A DNA stretch of 64,000 bases. Origin: Linnemannia elongata (lineage: Eukaryota; Mortierellomycota; Mortierellomycetes; Mortierellales; Mortierellaceae). A program made the position numbers and the translations under genes. The stretch lies in NCBI GenBank assembly GCA_036320915.1, contig JAXBDG010000016.1:62001-126000 (forward strand). Reading direction: 5' to 3'. This document shows, piece after piece, positions 60,222-64,000 of this stretch. Each line of letters opens with the position of its first letter. The stretch's first letter is position 1. The notes beneath the pieces were generated by a model. That model was not told the origin of the DNA and did no database searches. It worked only from the letters and a program-made list of their open reading frames with translations.

Positions 60222-60404
60222 CTGTATGTAATATATCTTTAAATATCGGAAGGATGGGTTTATTTTTGAACAGAGAGGGAGAGCATGGTACAAGAGAACA
60301 AATGAAAGAAAAAAAAAACAAAGCGGGAAAAAGAAGAAAAACAAAGGGTATCAAATCACAACGACAAAAGAATAAAAGAAAAGCAACAAAAGTCTGCTAT
60401 CAAG

Positions 60405-63400
60405 TTACAAGGACAGGGAGGACGAGGAGGTCGAGTCCATGTTGGACTCGACCCAGCGCAGGACCCAAGCGACTTTACTCGCATCCGTCCGGATCCCATC
60501 TGACCCACCACTACCACCATTACCACTCACACCCTCACCACCACGCGACGAAAAGGACGCAGTACCCTTCTTGCCAGATTTAGCAGCAGCAGAAGCACCG
60601 CCACCCGTCTTGGATGACAACGACGACGACCCCGCGGAGGAAGAGGCGGAAAGATGCATCATCAGCCCATGCTCCCTCGCATGACGACTCCTAGGACTAT
60701 CCTTGGGCACCAGCGAATCCTCTCTCTCACCATTACAACCATCACGACCGCCACTACGACCACGACGTTCACCTCGACCGCCACGAGCATTGATGTTACT
60801 CTGCCCACCTGGAGCGGGAGAGGGCAAGACATTGACCAACGACCTCCGCCTTGTCTTGGACTCGTCGTCCTCTTCCTCCTGTTGGATGTTTGGTCCACCA
60901 TTCTTCGTCTTGCTCACGGCAGCCCTCTTCTGCTTCATCTCAGAGGCGCCGCCATTGCCCAATGACAAAAACTCCTCGACTTTACTACTCCACTCAGCAG
61001 TCTCCTCACCACCATCAGTGCCCCCTTGCTTCATCAACAACGCATTCAAATCCGACACCATCCCCTTCTCGCCTCCCCTTCCGCCTCCAGATCGACTCCC
61101 ACGTCGACGCAGATTCTGATGTTCAGCCGCAACAGACTCAGCCCCAGCAGCTGCGACAGCAGAAGAACAAGCTGCAACAATCCGCTCATGGGCCAGAACA
61201 TCCTGCTGAGCCTTCAAAAACCAACTCTTCGCCCTTGACCACTCCTGGTGTTTGGCATGCAATACCCCCAGATTCCACGCACTATTGATCCTCGTCACTA
61301 GTCCCGCCAACTGCTTCGCCTGTCCACCTCCAATTCCAGCTCCTCCACCACTACCAGTCGTAGCTGAGCACTGCTCAAACGCATTACTCTGAACCGGAAT
61401 CGTGGTAGGGGTCGGAGAAGGCAGAAGGCAAGGCTGACAGTTCTGATACGCAGACCGGTAGCACCGTTGCGCAATCTGCGCATGTCCCAAGTACAAGTCG
61501 TAGAGCACTCCTAGGTTGTAAAAGTTCTTGCCGAGGGTTGGGTTGGTGATGTAAAGCAGGTGGTGACGTACAATTCGCTGCTGGATCCGTCCTTCCTCCA
61601 TTAATACGGGTGCAGGAGTGGTGGCGGTTTGACCTTGGAGGAATGATGGTTGCGGTTGTGACTGTGGCTGTGGCTGCGATGGTTGTTGCCATGCTTTAAG
61701 GAGTTGCTGGGCCAAGGTGACCGACCAAGCTTCGTGGACATCTGATCCATGTAACTCCTCCTCATCATCATCCTCGTGCTCCTCCTCCGAGTTCACAAAA
61801 GAACGCTGTCGGGATCCTGAAGAATGCCGAGGATCCCGCGTGGTATTATTGCCACTAGGGTCATTCGATGGAAAAGCACCCTCATAGTCGTCGTCATCAT
61901 CATCAACCGCATCCTCCACGGTCGAAGGTCGCTTCACCCGCACACTACCACCACCGCCACCTCTTCCTGCCAACATCATGGACGCCGAACAAGACGAGGA
62001 CAAGGACGACATGGAAGAGGAGAGTCCAAGAGGCAGTTGTGGGCATGAGGTCGATAAAATCGAAGAAGATGCCGCAGTTGTCGCTCCGTGCTGCTGCTGC
62101 TGCTGTAGAGTTGGTAGAACCTGCAGTGAGGCACGCTTCCTAGGATCCCTGTTCGCAGAAGTGCTCATCCTGCTACTAACGCCGGTCGCCGACATGGACG
62201 ACGATGAGCGTTGCTGACGAAGTTGCGGACGACTCTGTTGATGATGCCCACCCCTCTCTAGCTTATTCAACATCCTCGCAGGCGCTCGGTTGAGCAATCT
62301 CTGTAACAACGCCACAGCCTGATCCGGATCACGTCTCAGAATCACCTCCCCCTCCCGTGTCTGCACACCCTGTCGACACAAAAGGGCCAAACACAGGACC
62401 GCAGGAAGGTATGCCACAAAAGGCCCTCCACCACTAGCACCGCCCTCAGGTCCTGAAGAATGATCTCCCATCATCAGCATATCTTCTAGCTCGTGCGGGA
62501 GGATCGTCGCTTTTGGTATCGGGCATTCCAGTACCGGCCCGCTCGCCTTTCTCACGCTTCCTGCAGATGTCGAAGAGGAGGTCGACGACAACACTTCAGG
62601 ATCAGCCATCAGGCCCTGAACACTACACTTCCCCGCACTCTCAAACCAGGCCATGGCTTTCGAGATCTCGCCCTGGTTGTAACAAATACACCCCAGGTTG
62701 TAGCTAGCCTTGGTGTGGCCCTGATCTGCAGCCTGCTGATAGAAATAAAGCGCCTTGGTCAGATCCTGTTCAACGCCTCCTTGTCCATGTTCATAACATA
62801 ACGCCAAGTTGAACTGCCCGGGTGAGTGATGTTTGAGAGAGGAGAGGTGGAAAAAGTGTGATGCCGAATGTGATCGACGGTGCAGTCCCTTTGCCGGTGT
62901 CATCGGTCCTCCTTGAGAAGCAGTAGCATCAGTAGTAGCAGGGGTGGTAGAGGTGGAGAGGGTTGTTGCAGAAAGCGAAGATCCGGAGATTCGAGCGCCA
63001 TCTAGAGCTAACGTTGTAGGAGTAGAGGTTTTCCCCAGGTCTGCTGCGGTAGGGACGGAAGAATAGTCCACGACAGGCGATCCAGTACTTGTCACAGCCC
63101 TCGTCCGCTTCCATGGCTGACCATCCTTGCCATCTTCCTGCTGATGATGTCCTGCTGAACCTTCCATACTGTCTCTCTTGGTCTGGTTGTTCATCTGCTT
63201 GGCGAAATAAAGTCCCGTAATATTCTCAGCCTTGGCAGTCGCAAGATCTAGCATATTCGAGAAGGGCATCCCATGCGCAAACGACCCCGCCAAGGACTGA
63301 AACTGTCCATGATGCTGATCGGGCGGGGAAGAAGGTCGAGTGAGCGGGATGGTCGCCGTAGAGGTGGAGGAGGTGAAGGCAGAGGACAACGAGCCAGTTG

Positions 63401-63863
63401 AATCATTCGAAGGTGGTTGCGAAGGTCGGCGTGCCGTCGAGTCACGACTAGTACTGGAGCCACTACTGTTGCTACTGTTGTCGGACGCGCTGTCGTGGAG
63501 AGAGGGTGAGCAAAAGAAGGATGACCTCTGAGGCTTGAGAGTGGTGGTTGTAGTAGTGTTGAAGGTGCCACTGGTGCTGGTAGCCAGAGGAGGCAGGGGA
63601 GGCAATCCGTGGGCTCCCATGAACGGATGCTGGTGTTGGTCTCTGCTGATAGACATGGATGCAACGCGCTTGCTCCTCCTCATGGCTTTCAGATCTGCTT
63701 TGGATGCAGTCGAAGATCCTGAAGGTTCTGGCTGGACGCGGATATTGTTGGTGCTGTTGAGAGTTGATGTGCTGTGGTCCTTGATGCCGGAGTCAGTGTC
63801 GTCGTTAGATCGGGAAGCTGTCTCGTCCAGTTCTGTCTCGCGCGGCGTTTGGGGATAGATCAT
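60405..63863 (-). CDS. Large Sel1/TPR-repeat protein; 5' end uncertain
   Basis: A single frame of at least 1152 aa from the ATG at 63863. The frame stays open to the window edge, and an acceptor-like TTGTTATAG lies at about 63929-63937, so an upstream exon outside the window is possible. The N-terminal 350 residues are Ser/Thr/Pro/His-rich. Sel1/TPR-type helical hairpins then appear: GQFNLALCYEHGQGGVEQD, ALYFYQQAADQGHTKASYN and ISKAMAWFESAGK, and later FYNLGVLYDLYLGHAQIA and SAWNLGVLHAKHQEWSRA. Between them are an acidic stretch and Gly- and Ser-rich linkers; the C-terminal 200 residues are Gly/Ser/Arg-rich. Sel1 repeats are protein-interaction scaffolds; the fungal relatives best known to me are chitin-synthase activators and septum or cell-wall regulators, but I cannot assign this one. 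It is convergent with the SCP2 gene, with 211 bp between the stops. Confidence 0.72.
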   Translation of the reverse strand: MIYPQTPRETELDETASRSNDDTDSGIKDHSTSTLNSTNNIRVQPEPSGSSTASKADLKAMRRSKRVASMSISRDQHQHPFMGAHGLPPLPPLATSTSGTFNTTTTTTLKPQRSSFFCSPSLHDSASDNSSNSSGSSTSRDSTARRPSQPPSNDSTGSLSSAFTSSTSTATIPLTRPSSPPDQHHGQFQSLAGSFAHGMPFSNMLDLATAKAENITGLYFAKQMNNQTKRDSMEGSAGHHQQEDGKDGQPWKRTRAVTSTGSPVVDYSSVPTAADLGKTSTPTTLALDGARISGSSLSATTLSTSTTPATTDATASQGGPMTPAKGLHRRSHSASHFFHLSSLKHHSPGQFNLALCYEHGQGGVEQDLTKALYFYQQAADQGHTKASYNLGCICYNQGEISKAMAWFESAGKCSVQGLMADPEVLSSTSSSTSAGSVRKASGPVLECPIPKATILPHELEDMLMMGDHSSGPEGGASGGGPFVAYLPAVLCLALLCRQGVQTREGEVILRRDPDQAVALLQRLLNRAPARMLNKLERGGHHQQSRPQLRQQRSSSSMSATGVSSRMSTSANRDPRKRASLQVLPTLQQQQQHGATTAASSSILSTSCPQLPLGLSSSMSSLSSSCSASMMLAGRGGGGGSVRVKRPSTVEDAVDDDDDDYEGAFPSNDPSGNNTTRDPRHSSGSRQRSFVNSEEEHEDDDEEELHGSDVHEAWSVTLAQQLLKAWQQPSQPQPQSQPQPSFLQGQTATTPAPVLMEEGRIQQRIVRHHLLYITNPTLGKNFYNLGVLYDLYLGHAQIAQRCYRSAYQNCQPCLLPSPTPTTIPVQSNAFEQCSATTGSGGGAGIGGGQAKQLAGLVTRINSAWNLGVLHAKHQEWSRAKSWFLKAQQDVLAHERIVAACSSAVAAAGAESVAAEHQNLRRRGSRSGGGRGGEKGMVSDLNALLMKQGGTDGGEETAEWSSKVEEFLSLGNGGASEMKQKRAAVSKTKNGGPNIQQEEEDDESKTRRRSLVNVLPSPAPGGQSNINARGGRGERRGRSGGRDGCNGEREDSLVPKDSPRSRHAREHGLMMHLSASSSAGSSSLSSKTGGGASAAAKSGKKGTASFSSRGGEGVSGNGGSGGSDGIRTDASKVAWVLRWVESNMDSTSSSSLSL

Positions 63864-64000
63864 CGACTGACACCGCTGTCTCCGCTGTGACTTTTGGTCA
63901 CTTGGTTCTCTCCTCAAGATCTGCGGATCTATAACAATGTAACAAATAAAAGCACGGAGAGTTAGCAGGGAGTCACTTGTGGTCGCAAACAACATTCTCC

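Noticed and set aside
1..64000. CRISPR arrays, bacterial operons, rRNA and tRNA genes
   Set aside because: No spaced direct repeats of CRISPR type, no rRNA-like sequence and no tRNA box A/box B pair were found by eye; the window is eukaryotic nuclear DNA.

Overview
The window is eukaryotic. Its genes carry GT...AG introns of about 40-1,700 bp, intergenic spacers rich in poly-A/T and GA/CT simple repeats, and long Ser/Thr/Gln/Asn-rich proteins. Several families point to a filamentous fungus: a cytosolic-type pyruvate carboxylase, a fungal magnesium-chelatase-like protein, an UNC93-like permease, F-box/leucine-rich-like proteins, HSPA12-like Hsp70 and a MULE transposon. The mix, above all the expanded LRR-like and HSPA12-like families, looks most like Mortierellomycotina (Mortierella and relatives). 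That placement is an inference from family content, not from a search.

Region 1-19.3 kb is almost all minus-strand. It holds decayed exon-like fragments (about 1.5-2.4 kb), a seven-exon magnesium-chelatase-like gene (2704-5459), an eroded F-box/LRR remnant (about 5.6-6.6 kb), a tandem pair of paralogous LRR-like genes (6790-9388 and 10806-14204), an F-box/LRR protein (14996-16822) and a protein with four Myb/SANT repeats (17281-19272). A 2.2-kb divergent promoter region then separates the Myb gene from a plus-strand bZIP factor (21459-23852), followed by a small secreted Cys-rich protein (24095-24742).

Region 25.9-42.3 kb is again minus-strand. Two large, unrecognised membrane proteins were assembled from several exons with matching phases: 25902-31501 (983 aa, with a 1.7-kb intron) and 32154-36055 (1217 aa). 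Next is a seven-exon pyruvate carboxylase (36729-42279, 1181 aa). About 4.5 kb of spacer leads to an UNC93-like permease (46785-48125).

Region 48-57.6 kb is accessory. An HSPA12-like Hsp70 pseudogene with a Gln-rich N-terminus, several in-frame stops and a 105-bp internal duplication (49938-52229) lies next to a structurally complete MULE DNA transposon (52411-57584). The transposon has 75/76-bp terminal inverted repeats and a perfect 9-bp target duplication. Its product combines a GCM/WRKY-like zinc finger, a DDE transposase core and a cysteine-protease-like (USP-type) domain. A frame change at an A9 run forms a canonical A_AAA_AAC -1 slippery site and leads into a further zinc-finger-like C-terminal module. 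This element is the most unusual object in the window.

Region 59-64 kb holds a peroxisomal-type SCP2 sterol-carrier protein (59224-60193) convergent with a large Sel1/TPR-repeat protein (60405 to about 63863), whose 5' end is near or beyond the window edge.
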